Shown: positions 13,932-25,894 of the stretch, in pieces
How the letters are laid out: the number at the start of each line of letters is the position of its first letter
How positions within the stretch are numbered: position 1 is the first letter of the stretch
Assembly: GCF_024679245.1 (NCBI RefSeq)
Contig: NC_090187.1
Location: 678,798 to 742,797 of the forward strand
DNA: 64,000 nt
Direction: 5' to 3'
Origin: Pseudorasbora parva
Lineage: Eukaryota > Chordata > Actinopteri > Cypriniformes > Gobionidae
Translations under genes and position numbers: made by a program
The notes under the pieces: model-generated
Told to the model about the DNA's origin: nothing
The model's database searches: none
The model's input: the letters and a program-made list of their open reading frames with translations, nothing else

Positions 13932-14077
13932 CATGCGTGTCAGTCAGAGGGAAACTCCTTGTACTTCCATGGAGGAGAAGGATTGGAGCACAGCTTCGCC
14001 TCCACGCGCGACATCGACCTGCACCGCGAAGAGGGCCGCAGTTACTGGGAGGAAGACTTCGAGAGTCCACTGAGTGG
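13932..14077 (+). CDS. reln: reln window exon 7
   Basis: Encodes HACQSEGNSLYFHGGEG... and WEEDFESPLSG, matching the reelin segment that precedes repeat 1A. Acceptor CAACAG, donor GTAAGT. Ends GG|, completed by G of exon 8. Confidence 0.96.
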
Positions 14078-14149
14078 GTAAGTCTTATGATCATACGCAA
14101 ATAATACTGGCATTCATGCACTGCACTCGCAACCAAATCAATCCAAAAT

Positions 14150-14577
14150 AACAGCCAATCAGAAGAGAGTGTGGGGGCGGAGTTTCAATGCAAACACACT
14201 GCACTCACAACTAAATCAATCACAGCCAATCAGAAGAGTGTGTGGGCGGAGTCTCACTGCAAACACACTGCACTCACAACTAAATCAATCACAGCCAATC
14301 AGAAGAGTGTGTGGGCGGAGTCTCACTGCAAACACACTGCACTCACAACTAAATCAATCACAGCCAATCAGAAGAGTGTGTGGGCGGAGTCTCACTGCAA
14401 ACACACTGCACTCACAACTAAATCAATCACAGCCAATCAGAAGAGTGTGTGGGCGGAGTCTCACTGCAAACACACTGCACTCACAACTAAATCAATCACA
14501 GCCAATCAGAAGAGTGTGTGGGCGGAGTCTCTCTGCAAACACACTGCACTCAACCAAATCAATCCAAACTAACACCA
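14150..14577. repeat. 69-bp tandem repeat, about 6 units
   Basis: Units contain a CCAAT-type box (AGCCAATCAGAAG) and a GC-box-like GGGCGGAG. The unit is 23 codons long, which leaves accidental open frames in two phases. Two more units lie in intron 42 at 50911-51041. Confidence 0.95.
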
Positions 14578-14616
14578 TGTATAACAACAAATTAAGTTGT
14601 CACCCCATCTGAGCTG

Positions 14617-14652
<36 letters not shown>

Positions 14653-14656
14653 CCAG

Positions 14657-14808
14657 GTGGGAGGTGGATGGAGCGGTGTATGGAGCTCAGTGTGGGGAGG
14701 TGGAGTCTGGATCATCGCTCGTCTTCCTCAGAGATGGACCGAGGAAGGTTTGCACTCCATACCTGAACACCAGCGCTTACGGGAACCTGCGATTCCACTT
14801 CACCATGG
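14657..14808 (+). CDS. reln: reln window exon 8 (start of repeat 1A)
   Basis: Encodes [24 protein letters not shown], the standard opening of a reelin subrepeat, then [17 protein letters not shown]. The acceptor ACTCCAG follows a (GT)n run by only a few bases. Donor GTACGT. Confidence 0.97.
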
Positions 14809-14890
14809 GTACGTCTTGCTCTAACACTTCGTGCACATTATCTTGCCCCTGAGTATGTGTTCAGCGTCGGCCTCTGTGTGTTCATTGCAG

Positions 14891-15006
14891 GGGCTGGAGA
14901 CTGCGACCCTGGAGAGTCCAGCAAGAATAATGTGGTCCTTTTTGGCCACTCAGAGGGCAGAAAAGATCACGTGATCCTGGACACACTGCCATACTCAGCC
15001 TACAGG
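14891..15006 (+). CDS. reln: reln window exon 9 (repeat 1A)
   Basis: Encodes GDCDPGESSKNN... and EGRKDHVILDTLPYSAYR. An 82-bp intron separates it from exon 8. Acceptor TTGCAG, donor GTAAAG. Ends on a complete codon. Confidence 0.97.
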
Positions 15007-15739
15007 GTAAAGATCAGGAGTCTATGTACAGCTTTAGTTAAAGAGCACCTATACTGTGCTTCCCCAGCTGTCTGTGGGAAAACCTGCTCTAGTAGAGCTA
15101 GAAACACAACAGCAAGGCATAATAGGTCCTCTTTAACCCTTAAATGCATGACTGTTTCACCAAACATTCTTACATATTCGTGACGAATGTGTGAAGGTGT
15201 AACCGTTGTGTTGTGTTTGTAAGAGAGAAAAAAACCTAAAAGTTTACAACTCCTACAAGATTTTTCTCTGTGACTCTATGCTCTACAGATACTACTTTCA
15301 CTCTCACACGTGTTCAGGTGTTTTGCTCCAAACATACCTTCAGTTCTTGAGCACATCCATCATCAGTGACACTACTATCTGATAGTGTTCGGTTCTTGCT
15401 CTCTGCTGTAAATCGCTGAGCCATTTCAAGTTTAGCAGATTATAATCATTATAGTTTTGTTTTCGTCAATTATAATTGTATTATCTTTTTCTTGTTATAT
15501 TGTTTAAAATGGATTGATTGAGGAATACTAAGAAGGTAGATGTCTAATTTTTGATAATGAATGAGTAGGAGGAGGAGGGTAGTGAATGGCGTCTCGGGCC
15601 GCTAACGACTCGAGGTATGCATTTAAGGATTAAAGTAGCCATTTTCAAGAGTTGCGTGTTCATTGGTATGTGTGGTGCTTCTCTTTCCTCTGATGTCTCA
15701 TTGATTCAGACGTCCTCGACATCTCTTTGCTCTTTGCAG
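15007..15739. other. Intron 9, repeat fragment plus unrecognised sequence
   Basis: 15030-15135 resembles, in opposite orientation, the dispersed repeat also seen near 42110-42340 and 62810-62990. The remainder shows nothing recognisable. Confidence 0.4.
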
Positions 15740-15948
15740 ACTCCTACAGTTGTCTCCGTTGGTTTGCCCACAGACCTACAGACTCCGGCCACTCAGTTCT
15801 GTCTGGAGCAGAAGTCTCATGGCGGGCCGAACCGTCACGTCTGGGCTCTGGACTTCCTGCAGCTGCTGCCGGTTCTGCCCGGAGCAAACACACACCTGGT
15901 CCAGTTCTCCGTCAACCTCGGCTGCGGCGCATATCAGCCGGCCAACAG
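15740..15948 (+). CDS. reln: reln window exon 10 (repeat 1A)
   Basis: Encodes [32 protein letters not shown] and [15 protein letters not shown], highly conserved in reelin repeat 1A. Acceptor TTGCAG after a pyrimidine tract. Donor GTGCTC is weak but forced by the frame. Confidence 0.97.
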
Positions 15949-16013
15949 GTGCTCTCTCACCCAAACTCATCATGCCATTCCCACCGATCCTCTGTGGAAC
16001 ACAACAGCACATA

Positions 16014-16861
16014 TACACTCACCTAAAGGATTATTAGGAACACCTGTTCAAATTCTCATTAATGCAGTTATCTAATCAGCCAATCACATGGCAGTTCTTC
16101 AGTGCATTTAGGGGTGTGGTCCTGGTTAAGAAAATCTCCTGAACTCCAAACTGAATGTCAGAATGGGAAAGAAAGGTGATTTAAGCCGTTTTGAGCGTGG
16201 CATGGTTGTTGGTGCCAGACGGGCCGGTCTGAGTATTTCACAATCTGCTCAGTTACTGGGATTTACACACACAACCATTTCTAGGGTTTACAGAGAATGG
16301 TGTGAAAAGGGAAGAGCATCCAGTCTGCAGCAGTCCTGTGGGAGAAAATGCATTGCTGATGCTCGAGGTCAGAGGAGAATGGGCCGACTGATTCAAGCTG
16401 ATAGAAGAGCAACTTTGACTGAAATAACCACTCGTTACAACCGAGGTATGCAGCAAAGCATTTGTGAAGCCACAACACACACAACCTTGAGGCGGATGGG
16501 CTACAACAGCAGAAGACCCCACCGGGTACCACTCATCTCCACCACAAATAGGAAAAAGAGGCGACAATTTGCACAAGCTCACCAAAATTGGACAGTTGAA
16601 GACTGGAAAAATGTCACCAGATCTCAACCCAATAGAGCATCTTAGGGATGTGGTGGAACAGGAGCTTCGTGCCCTGGATGTGCATCCCACAAATCTCCAT
16701 CAACTGCAAGATGCTCTCCTATCAATATGGGCCGACATTTCTAAAGAATGCTTTCAGCAGCTTGTTGATCAATGCCACGGAGAATTAAGGCAGTTCTGAA
16801 GGTGAAAGGGGGTCAAACACAGTATTAGTGTGTGTTCCTAATAATCCTTTAGCTGAGTGTA
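16014..16861 (+). mobile_element. Tc1/mariner-like element, family B copy 1
   Basis: The left end (ACTCACCTAAAGGATTATTA) and the right end (AATAATCCTTTAGCTGAGT) are inverted, flanked by TA. It inserted 66 bp after exon 10. Internally deleted: the catalytic core is joined directly to the C-terminal end. Confidence 0.9.
16163..16799 (+). pseudogene. Broken Tc1 transposase (family B, copy 1)
   Basis: The N-terminal frame starts MGKKGDLSRFERGMVVGARR (helix-turn-helix DNA-binding part) and runs to TVEDWKNV. It then jumps across a deletion that removes the first and second catalytic Asp regions, leaving LNPIEHLRDVVEQ in another frame. Confidence 0.9.
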
Positions 16862-17036
16862 TTTAAGACCAGTGGGGTCCCAATAACACTGAACAGAATA
16901 AGACTGAGACATCTTACATAACTGAAGAGATGAAGTCATACAATAGGTCTGAAAGAAACCATTAAATGATGAAGGAAGGAGGGAATAACACTTTGATATG
17001 AAAACAGCCTCTAATTAGATCCTCACTTTTGACTAA

Positions 17037-17175
17037 AATGAATAGAATAGAATAGAATAGAATAGAATAGAATAGAATAGAATAGAATAGAATAGAATAG
17101 AATAGAATAGAATAGAATAGAACAGAATAGAATAGAATAGAATAGAATAGAATAGAATAGAATAGAATAGAATAG
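17037..17175. repeat. (AATAG)n pentanucleotide microsatellite
   Basis: About 28 near-perfect AATAG units with one interruption (AACAG). Intron 10. Confidence 0.97.
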
Positions 17176-17349
17176 AACTTGAGACTTGAACAGAAGTTGT
17201 TGTTTGTGCATCTTTGTGTGTGTGTATGTGTGTGTGTAGTTGATGAGGGTTAGTATCAGTACAGACAGAGGACAAACAGCAACTAAAGCATGATCTACAC
17301 TTTAATAATAAAAGCATTAAAGATGTTTGATCTCCCTTCTTCATCACAG

Positions 17350-17478
17350 CATCAATCTGGAGTTCTCAACAAATCAGGGCCGCTCGTGGTCACTTCTGCA
17401 CACCGAGTGTCTTCCTGAGCTGTGTGTTGGCTCACATCTGCCACACAGCAGCATCTACTCCTCAGAGAACTACAGCGG
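17350..17478 (+). CDS. reln: reln window exon 11 (repeat 1A, Asp-box)
   Basis: Encodes [20 protein letters not shown] with the Asp-box STNQGRSW, then [11 protein letters not shown]. Acceptor CACAG. The donor GTCAGT runs straight into (GT)n. Confidence 0.97.
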
Positions 17479-17482
17479 GTCA

Positions 17483-17486
<4 letters not shown>

Positions 17487-17541
<55 letters not shown>
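17487..17541. repeat. (GT)n filling the 102-bp intron 11
   Basis: Begins 8 bp after the exon 11 donor and ends about 40 bp before the exon 12 acceptor. Confidence 0.95.
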
Positions 17542-17542
<1 letters not shown>

Positions 17543-17580
17543 TCATGACAGCAGGGTTTAATCTCACTGTGTGTCTGCAG

Positions 17581-17690
17581 CTGGACCAGGATCACGATTC
17601 CTCTGCCCAACGCTGCGCTCACTGAAAGCACTCGCTTTCGCTGGAGACAGACCGCTGTGGGAACCAGCAACATGTGGGCCATCGACAACG
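17581..17690 (+). CDS. reln: reln window exon 12 (repeat 1A)
   Basis: Encodes [21 protein letters not shown] and NMWAIDN, the A-subrepeat end leading into EGF1. Acceptor CTGCAG, donor GTAAGA. Last codon G|TG. Confidence 0.97.
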
Positions 17691-17816
17691 GTAAGAGCCA
17701 ATCACATTTAGCTCAGATTCAGACACAGCCAATCACAGCTCACAGTCACTGCTGAAAGTCAGAACATGAAGAGCAGAGGATTGGGACGCTTAACCAGCTG
17801 ACAGGGAACACTCTCA

Positions 17817-17827
17817 ATCAATCAATT

Positions 17828-17910
<83 letters not shown>
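17817..17910. repeat. (CAAT)n tetranucleotide microsatellite
   Basis: About 23 CAAT units in intron 12. Confidence 0.95.
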
Positions 17911-17912
<2 letters not shown>

Positions 17913-17929
17913 TTATTATTTTTTTATTA

Positions 17930-19290
17930 TAAACCAACAACAAAAGAATACACAAACTGCCACAGCAACTGCTAAAAATGAAAAGCCCGTCTAAATAAAT
18001 ATGTTTTAAGCTTAACCTTAAAGACACCCATGTCGGTGATTGTATGTATCGTGAACTAATAAAAGCATGAATAGCTTTCTCAAGGTTCGGAACGTTTTAA
18101 AAAAGTTTTGACCTTGGCCAATAGATGTAGCTGAAAAAAACTAGCTTTAACCAACACTGTCAATTTGTTTGTCAAGTTTTAGGCTACTATCAAAAGTCAC
18201 ACCAAGATTTCTGATAGTCAATCTAAGCTTTGAAGTTAGCATATTAAGTTCAGAGGTTGCAGACTCACCAAATAAAATATATTCAGTTTTTTCTTCATTC
18301 AAGTTTTGTGCTGCAAACATAATTTAATATCCTAAATGCACGCAATAAGTGACCCTACTGCGTCTGTGTTTTTTGGACTCATAGGCAAATAAATCTGCAA
18401 ATCATCAGCATAGCAGTGATTAGCTATGTTATGCCTTGCTATGATGGATCCAAGAGGCATTCATGATCCAGATCGCGTGTCAAACTGCGGAAATCATGTG
18501 AGATTGGCGATCCGAATCATGAGTCAATTCTCTGATTCATAACCGTTTAAATCTTTATTTGAGGATTGAACACAAACGCGGAAGAGAAGCCAATGCTGAA
18601 TAAAGTCGTAGTTTTTGTTATTTTTGGACCCAAATGTATTTTGGATGCTTCAAGAGACTCTAATTAACCCACTGATGTCTCATATGGACTACTGTGATGA
18701 TGTTTTTATTCCCTTTCTGAGAAGGGACTGTCTACCGTAAATACATTCAATGGAGGAACAGAAAAGCTCTCGGACTAAATATAAATGATCTTAATCTGTG
18801 TTCCAAAGATGAACGGAGGTCTTACGGGTGTGGAGCAACATTAGTACTGTGATTCAGTGGTTCTCGTCATATTTGACCAACAGAAACTTTTCTGTAGTGA
18901 TTGGGAACTCGTCCTCTTCTAGAGGAGTGCCACAAGGCTCTATCCTCAGGCCGGTTTTATTTTTTGCTTTATATAACTCTCTGGCTAAATATAAAATATC
19001 TTAAACTGTGTGTGAAGATGAACGGAGGTCTTACGGGTGCGGAGGGACATTAGGGAGAGGAGTTAATGACTGACATTTCATTATGGCGTGAACTAACCCT
19101 TTAATGCCAACATAGTGATTAAGGCGAGACAGAAGGATTGCGTGGTCCACTGTATCAAAGGCTGCCGTCAGATCAAGTAGCACTAAAATAACCGGGCTCT
19201 TGACATCAACAAAACGAGTTATATCGTTGCGTACCTTTAACATTGCAGACTCTGTTATGAACAAACATTGCTCCTGTAACATTAATAGAA
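17930..19290 (-). pseudogene. LINE (L2/CR1-like) reverse transcriptase, internally inverted and broken
   Basis: Minus-strand frames give a DLTAAFDTVDHAILLSRL motif (about 19290-19090) and, further 3', YADDLQIYLPMSP (about 18411-18345) followed by a NLGVTFDSSLK-type stretch. The fragment that should lie between them ([21 protein letters not shown]) is instead on the plus strand at about 18845-18975. Many stops. A dead retroelement. Confidence 0.75.
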
Positions 19291-19360
19291 TATTGTTTTT
19301 TTTAATTAATGGATATTTTAATTGACACACTGTTGACGCTGGATGTCGTGTGTGTTCCAG

Positions 19361-19427
19361 TGTATATCGGACCGTCCTGTCTGCGCTTCTGCTCTGGGAG
19401 AGGACACTGCTCACGCACCGGCTGCAA
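19361..19427 (+). CDS. reln: reln window exon 13 (EGF-like 1, first half)
   Basis: Encodes VYIGPSCLRFCSGRGHCSRTGC, the first four cysteines of EGF-like module 1. Acceptor TTCCAG, donor GTATGA. Ends AA|G (Lys) with exon 14. Confidence 0.97.
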
Positions 19428-19507
19428 GTATGACTGCGCTTCAGTCCACACACTCTTTTACTTTGAAAACTCCTTACAGGAAGATGTGTTCTTTATCTTC
19501 TCTTCAG

Positions 19508-19741
19508 GTGTGATCCTGGTTTCAGTGGGCCTGCGTGTGAGCTGGCGTCTCAGACCTTCCCTGCGTTTCTGTCCGAGAGTTTCTCCAGCGTCCGGCTGTC
19601 GTCCTATCACAGCTTCTCCTCACTGCGCGGGGCAGAGGTCAGCTTCGCCTGCGGAGTCCTGGCCAGTGGGAAAGCTCTGGTGTTCAACAGAGACAGTAGA
19701 AGACACATCATTACAACTCCACTGGACAGCTCACAGGCCAG
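19508..19741 (+). CDS. reln: reln window exon 14 (EGF 1 end and repeat 1B start)
   Basis: Encodes [11 protein letters not shown] closing EGF1, then the B subrepeat with [19 protein letters not shown] and [11 protein letters not shown]. An 80-bp intron precedes it. The donor GTACAC is itself the start of a (CA)n microsatellite. Confidence 0.97.
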
Positions 19742-20670
<929 letters not shown>

Positions 20671-20690
20671 TGATTGTGTAGAATGTGAAG

Positions 20691-20834
<144 letters not shown>

Positions 20835-20996
20835 GTATCTACAGTTCACTCTCAGGCTGGGCAGCCGCAGCACCTCCAGCTCGTGTCCTGCTCCTGATCA
20901 GCCAGGTGAAGGTGTGCTCCTGCATTACTCCTCCGATAACGCCATCACCTGGACTCTGCTGCAGCATTACGCCTATCAGGGCTTCCACGAGCCCAG
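20835..20996 (+). CDS. reln: reln window exon 15 (repeat 1B, Asp-box)
   Basis: Encodes [36 protein letters not shown] (Asp-box SSDNAITW, third position N rather than G) and YQGFHEPR. The acceptor is the end of a (CT)n tract; donor GTGCGT. Confidence 0.97.
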
Positions 20997-21289
20997 GTGC
21001 GTCACACTGAACACAGGAAAATAACAATCACTGATCAAACTTCATCAAATATGAGCTCTAAAACAATACAGTCATTATTCAGACCAATCTAGTTCAAGTT
21101 TTATTTTAATTGGATTGTGCAGTCAATCAATAATATTGCTGAATATTAAGTGTTTAACCCTTTTTCAAAAAGGGTTACACTTTATTTTGAAGGTCCACCT
21201 GCTTTAAGTAACTGCAAGTACAGGTCAACTTATTCTACTAACCCGACCCTAACAGTACACTAATACTCTAATGAAAGTGAGAGTTCCAC

Positions 21290-22271
21290 CACATCCCAAA
21301 TATGCTCTATTGGGTTGGGATCTGGTGACTGTGGCGGCATTTTTAGTTCAGTCAACTCATTGTCATGTTCAAGACAAGTTTTTGTGACATGGTGCATTAT
21401 CCTGCTGGAGGTAGCCATCAGAGGATGGGCACATGGTGGTCATAAAGGGATGGACATGGTCAGAAACAATGCTCAGGTAGGCCGAGGCATTTAAACGATG
21501 CCCAATTGGCACTAAGGGGCCTAAAGTGTGACAAGAAAACATCCCCACACCATTACACCACCACCACCAGCCTGCACAGTGGGAACAAGGCATGATGGAT
21601 CCATGTTCTCATTCTGTTTACGCCAAATTCTGACTCTACCACCTGAATGTCTCAACAGAAATCGAGACTCATCAGACCAGGCAACATTTTTCCAGTCTTC
21701 AACTGTCCAATTTTGGTGAGCTCCTGCAAATTGTCGCCTCTTTTTCCTATTTGTAGTGGAGATGAGTGGTGCCCGGTGGGGTCTTCTGCTGGTGTAGCCC
21801 ATCTGCCTCAAGGTTGTGTGTGTTGTGGCTTCACAAATGCTTTGCTGCATACCTCGGTTGTAACGAGTGGTTATTTCAGTCAAAGTTGCTCTTCTATCAG
21901 CTTGAATCAGTCGGCCCATTCTCCTCTGACCTCGAGCATCAACAAGGCATTTTTGCCCACAGGGATGTTTTTCCCTTTTCACACCATTCTTTGTAAACCC
22001 TAGAAATGGTTGTGTGTGAAAATCCCAGTAACTGAGCAGATTGTGAAATACTCAGACCGGCCCGTCTGGCACCAACAACCATGCCACGCTCAAAATTGCT
22101 CAAATCGCCTTTCTTTCCCATTCTGACATTCAGTTTGGAGTTCAGGAGATTGTCTTGACCAAGACCACACCCCTAAATGCATTGAAACAACTGCCATGGG
22201 ATTGGTTGATTAGATAATTGCATTAATGAGAAATTGAACAGGTGTTCCTAATAAACCTTTAGGTGAGTGTA
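21290..22271 (-). mobile_element. Tc1/mariner-like element, family B copy 2, 3' truncated
   Basis: The 5' terminal repeat is at 22230-22269 (complement of ACTCACCTAAAGG), flanked by TA. The other end is lost near 21290, where it meets another dispersed repeat (about 21173-21290). Longer than copy 1 internally. Confidence 0.85.
21369..22121 (-). pseudogene. Broken Tc1 transposase (family B, copy 2)
   Basis: Starts MGKKGDLSNFERGMVVGARR at 22121. A small deletion/frameshift near 21960 moves the reading frame. The middle keeps [13 protein letters not shown], with the first catalytic Asp region, and a later frame keeps LQQDNAPCHK. The C-terminal NPIE region reads only as broken sequence near 21300-21360. 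Confidence 0.88.
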
Positions 22272-22324
22272 AGTCAGAGATGTGTTGTGTGATCAGTGTG
22301 TTGAGGCTTCAGCTGTTCTCTCAG

Positions 22325-22561
22325 GATCGTCTCTGTGGAACTTCCTCCCGGGGCCCGTAAGTTCGGGGTCCAGTTCCGCTGGTGGCAGCCGTACCATTCT
22401 GGCCGCGGACAGGACGTCTGGGCTGTGGATGAGATCAGCATGACCTCTGTCCTCTTCAACATCATCAGCCTGGACTTCAGTAATGTGTTAGATGTGACTC
22501 AGAGCCTGGGCTTCTATCTGGGGAACGTGCAGCCATACTGCCAGCACGACTGGACTCTCAG
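22325..22561 (+). CDS. reln: reln window exon 16 (repeat 1B end, repeat 2A start)
   Basis: Encodes [14 protein letters not shown] and [16 protein letters not shown] ending repeat 1B, then [18 protein letters not shown] and YCQHDWTL opening repeat 2A. Acceptor TCTCAG, donor GTACGG. Confidence 0.97.
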
Positions 22562-22840
22562 GTACGGCTCCATGTGTGTCGCGCCGCCTCTATTCATCTG
22601 CATTCACATTACTCGTCTTTTAGTTTGCACTTTAATCAGCATCAATCATTTGAGCCAGGCGGTTATCATTATCATCAGGGATCCCCATCCTAAAATTTAA
22701 AAGAAAGCTAGTATTTATTTTCATGTAGATTCAATAGTGTTCTATATTAAAACTCTAGGGCTTTTGACTTCTATGGACAAGCAAAGGGATGGAAAATTGC
22801 TTTTGTGTGCAGCGCGAAAAACGGCAGAATATTCCTGCAA

Positions 22841-23341
22841 TTAAAGTGTTAGTTAAACCAAAAATGTAAATTGTGTGATTAATTCCTCCTGTGGTTGGAC
22901 AACCGTCAGACCTCCGTTCATCTTCACACACAGATGAAGATATTAGTGTTGAAATCCGATGGCTCAGAAAGGCCTAGACTTTGGCGATCCGAATCATGAA
23001 TCGATTCACTGATTCAAAACCATAAGGATCTTTGTTTTGAAATCGGCCATCAATTATATAAGTTGTTATTTAATTTTTTTGCACACAAAAACTATTCTCG
23101 CCCCTTCATAAAACTATTGTAGAGCCGCTGTAGTGAGATGGGCTTTGTAACGACGTCTTTAGTGCCTTTATGGGTCTTGAGAGAGGAAATGACATTGGTG
23201 TCAATGAAGGCCTTTCTGAGCCATCGGATTTCAACACTAATATCTTCATCTGTGTGTGAAGATGAGCGGAGGTCTGATGGCTGTCCAACCACAGGAGGAA
23301 TTAATCACACAATTTACATTTTTGGCTGAACTAACCCTTTA
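22841..23341. mobile_element. Second palindromic MITE family, copy 1
   Basis: Left and right arms of about 110 bp are inverted copies (for example AAATGTAAATTGTGTGATTA and its complement near 23318). Other copies or halves are at 46850-47060, 52076-52320 and 58805-59270. The arms keep a short open frame in several copies, but there is no sign that it is a gene. Confidence 0.75.
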
Positions 23342-23434
23342 ATAATGCATTGATATCCAAACAGTGCAAGCTCTTCCCTTCGGAGCCGGTTCGGAATGAC
23401 AGTCTAAGCCTCAATAGTGCATATATTTGCTCAG

Positions 23435-23627
23435 TTTTTCAGGCGATCACGGCTCGGCCTCCAGCATTCGCTATGTGGAGACGCAGTCAATGCAGATTGG
23501 CGCGTCCTACATGATCCAATTCTCACTGGTCATGGGCTGCGGACGGGAGCCTTCGCCGCACATCGACACTCAGGTTCGGCTGGAGTTCTCCACCAATCAT
23601 GGCTTAACTTGGCATCTTGTCAAAGAG
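23435..23627 (+). CDS. reln: reln window exon 17 (repeat 2A, Asp-box)
   Basis: Encodes [20 protein letters not shown], then [15 protein letters not shown] and Asp-box STNHGLTW. The start after TGCTCAG is chosen because it continues exon 16 in phase (AG|T). The second AG eight bases later would shift the frame. Donor GTGAGA. Confidence 0.96.
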
Positions 23628-23737
23628 GTGAGAACACCAACATGTACTCTAAAGCAAAGGACCTAAATTCACCAGAGTATTTCCATGTTTTTGTGATTTG
23701 AAGTATGATGTAGATACCATGATAATCAATGCTTACA

Positions 23738-24134
23738 CACTGCAATAAAGCTCTTCTTACTTAGTAATTTTGTCTTGTTTCTGGTCTAAATATCTATCAA
23801 TTCTTAAATCAAGATGGATTGACTAGATTCTTTAATCAAGATGGATTGGCAAAATGATCTGCCATTGGGGGGAGAAAAATAATCTTATTTCTGATTGAAT
23901 TTTTGTTTCTTGTTTCCGTCCCAAACAGAAATAAGATTATTTTTCTCACCCCATTGGCAGATCATTTTGCTTGTTTTAAGCAAAAACTTACTTCACTTTG
24001 ATATTTTCCCCAGAAAACAAGAAAAATATGTCATTTGACTTCTCTAGTAAATGCAGCTTGATTTAAGAATATTTAGATATATGGACTAGAAAGAAGCAAA
24101 AAAATACTAAATAAGAAGAGCATTTTTTTCAGTG
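23738..24134. mobile_element. Palindromic MITE, copy 5
   Basis: CACTGC to CAGTG with the usual core. The host sequence on its left (about 23664-23737) is repeated on its right (about 24135-24208), a direct repeat of about 75 bp. Confidence 0.85.
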
Positions 24135-24345
24135 TAAATTCACCAGTGTCACTGTGTTTTTGTGATTAGGAGTATGATGTAAATACCATGACAATCACTG
24201 CTTACAGTACAGGTGTTCACTGAGTCTTAGTACCTCCATGGCACTTTTTGTAAGGATTGGAGGACAGTTATAACTCAGATTATGGATTATTCTTTGAGAA
24301 AGCACTGGGTGTTTGAGGTGTTTATCTCCTGGTTTGTTGGTGTAG

Positions 24346-24458
24346 GCCTGTCTGCCGGGCATGCCGAGCTGCTCTGAGTTCACTGCCTCCAGCGTCTATC
24401 ATCCATCTGAGTTCACAGACTGGAGACGGATCACGCTTCCCCTGCCTTACAAGACCTG
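24346..24458 (+). CDS. reln: reln window exon 18 (repeat 2A)
   Basis: Encodes [19 protein letters not shown] and [14 protein letters not shown]. Acceptor TGTAG, donor GTGAGA. Phase 0 in, Trp codon split out. Confidence 0.97.
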
Positions 24459-24556
24459 GTGAGACACAAACCACATGCTGAGAATTTCATTATTACATTA
24501 TTAAACATGCATGTTTTTTATATCCCTGAAATGCCTCCGTTGTAGTCTTGAGAGAG

Positions 24557-25300
24557 CAGAGGCGGACAGAGTACACAGCTTCATTACTTGAGTAAAAGTA
24601 CATATACCCCTTGCTAAATTTTACTCAAGTACTAGTAAAAATACTACAGTCAGATGTCTACTTAAGTAAATTACTGAAGTACTTGTTTTTAAAGGTACTC
24701 GAGTATCAAGAGGACATTTTCTAAAGATTGCATTACTACTGCCACAGTGCTTACATTTATGTACAGAAACGTCCTCCATGGAGTTATGAAAAATGTTAAT
24801 ACCTTGGAGAATGTAAAAGGGATTTAAAGTAAAATCAAGTCATTTTCATCTTTTTACCATGTTGCTATTTTTAACATTTCTCACTGGGCCTCAAGGCGAT
24901 CGCACAATGGCAGCGCTTTGACAAACTAGAGATTTAATGGATGTTTTGCAGCCACATTTGACCCTGACTGTGTTAAACATGCCGCATACTCAAGAACATC
25001 ATGGGTTTGGCACATTCCCTGCTGGGTCTTCATCCATTGTTTCGTCTCTTATCTAAATCTGACCATAGAGTTGACTTTGGTGGAAAGCTGAAGCTGATTG
25101 CTGATAGGCCGTCCCAAACAGTGGTGCCTGCACAATTCTTTTTTTTTCCCAATACCTTTTTTGTTTTGTTTTAGAAGTAGTACTTACTGTTATGAATAGA
25201 AATGTAATGGAGTAAAGAGTATAATATTTGCCTGTCAAACATACTTGAGTAAAGTCATGAGTACTCCCCAAAAATGATACTCGAGTAAAGTACAGATCCC
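24557..25300. mobile_element. hAT-like element, CAGAGGTGGAC family copy 1
   Basis: Starts CAGAGGCGGACAGAGTACAC and carries ACTTGAGTAAAAGTA at one end and ACTCGAGTAAAGTA at the other. No transposase. The right terminus is degraded, so the end is approximate. Confidence 0.65.
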
Positions 25301-25377
25301 TCAAAAGAGAGTGAGTTGACATGGAGTTGCAAACTTAGAAGAGTGTCTTAAGTGGACTAATGAAATTAGGTGTTACC

Positions 25378-25708
25378 TTTTTTCTTATTTTAATGATCAT
25401 ACAATTCCTAAACAAGAAGTATTTACTAGACAAGCTAAAGTAATTGTCTTGCTTTGGGGGAAAAATAACTCAAAATGAAGAGAGTTTTTAAAATAATCAA
25501 AATAATCTGCCAATTAAGATTATTTTTCTTACCCCACTGGCAGATTATTTTGCCTATTTTAAAAAACTCTCTTAATTTTGAGTTATTTTTCCCCCAAAGC
25601 AAGACAATTACTTTAGCTTGTCTGGTAAATACTTCTTGTTTAGGAATTGCATTATATTTGGACCAGAAACAAGACAAAAATACTAAGTAAGAAAAGCATT
25701 TTTTGAAG
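25378..25708. mobile_element. Palindromic MITE, copy 6 (shortened arms)
   Basis: Inverted arms around an ATCTGCCAATTAAG core, ending AAAGCATTTTTTG just before exon 19. A short partial copy also lies at about 25923-25990. Confidence 0.75.
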
Positions 25709-25756
25709 AGGAGATTTTTCTTGTTGTGTCTCACTCTGGTTTCCTGCTGTTTTCAG

Positions 25757-25894
25757 GTCGAGTGCGACACGCTTCCGCTGGATCCAGAGTTACTATCAGG
25801 AGCAGGACGAGTGGGCTCTGGATGACATCTACATCGGGCAGCAATGTCCACAGATGTGCCGAGGACATGGGTGGTGCGACCACGGACACTGCAG
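25757..25894 (+). CDS. reln: reln window exon 19 (repeat 2A end, EGF-like 2)
   Basis: Encodes [30 protein letters not shown] and [15 protein letters not shown], opening EGF-like module 2. Acceptor TTTCAG, donor GTCAGA. Arg codon split with exon 20. Confidence 0.97.

Noticed and set aside
14169..14612. 147-codon frame with a 23-residue repeat
   Set aside because: Explained by a 69-bp tandem repeat (23 codons) in intron 7. Two frames are open equally well.
23435..23442. Alternative exon 17 start after TTTTTCAG (23443)
   Set aside because: It would drop 8 bases and shift the frame, and [10 protein letters not shown] encoded from 23435 matches reelin.
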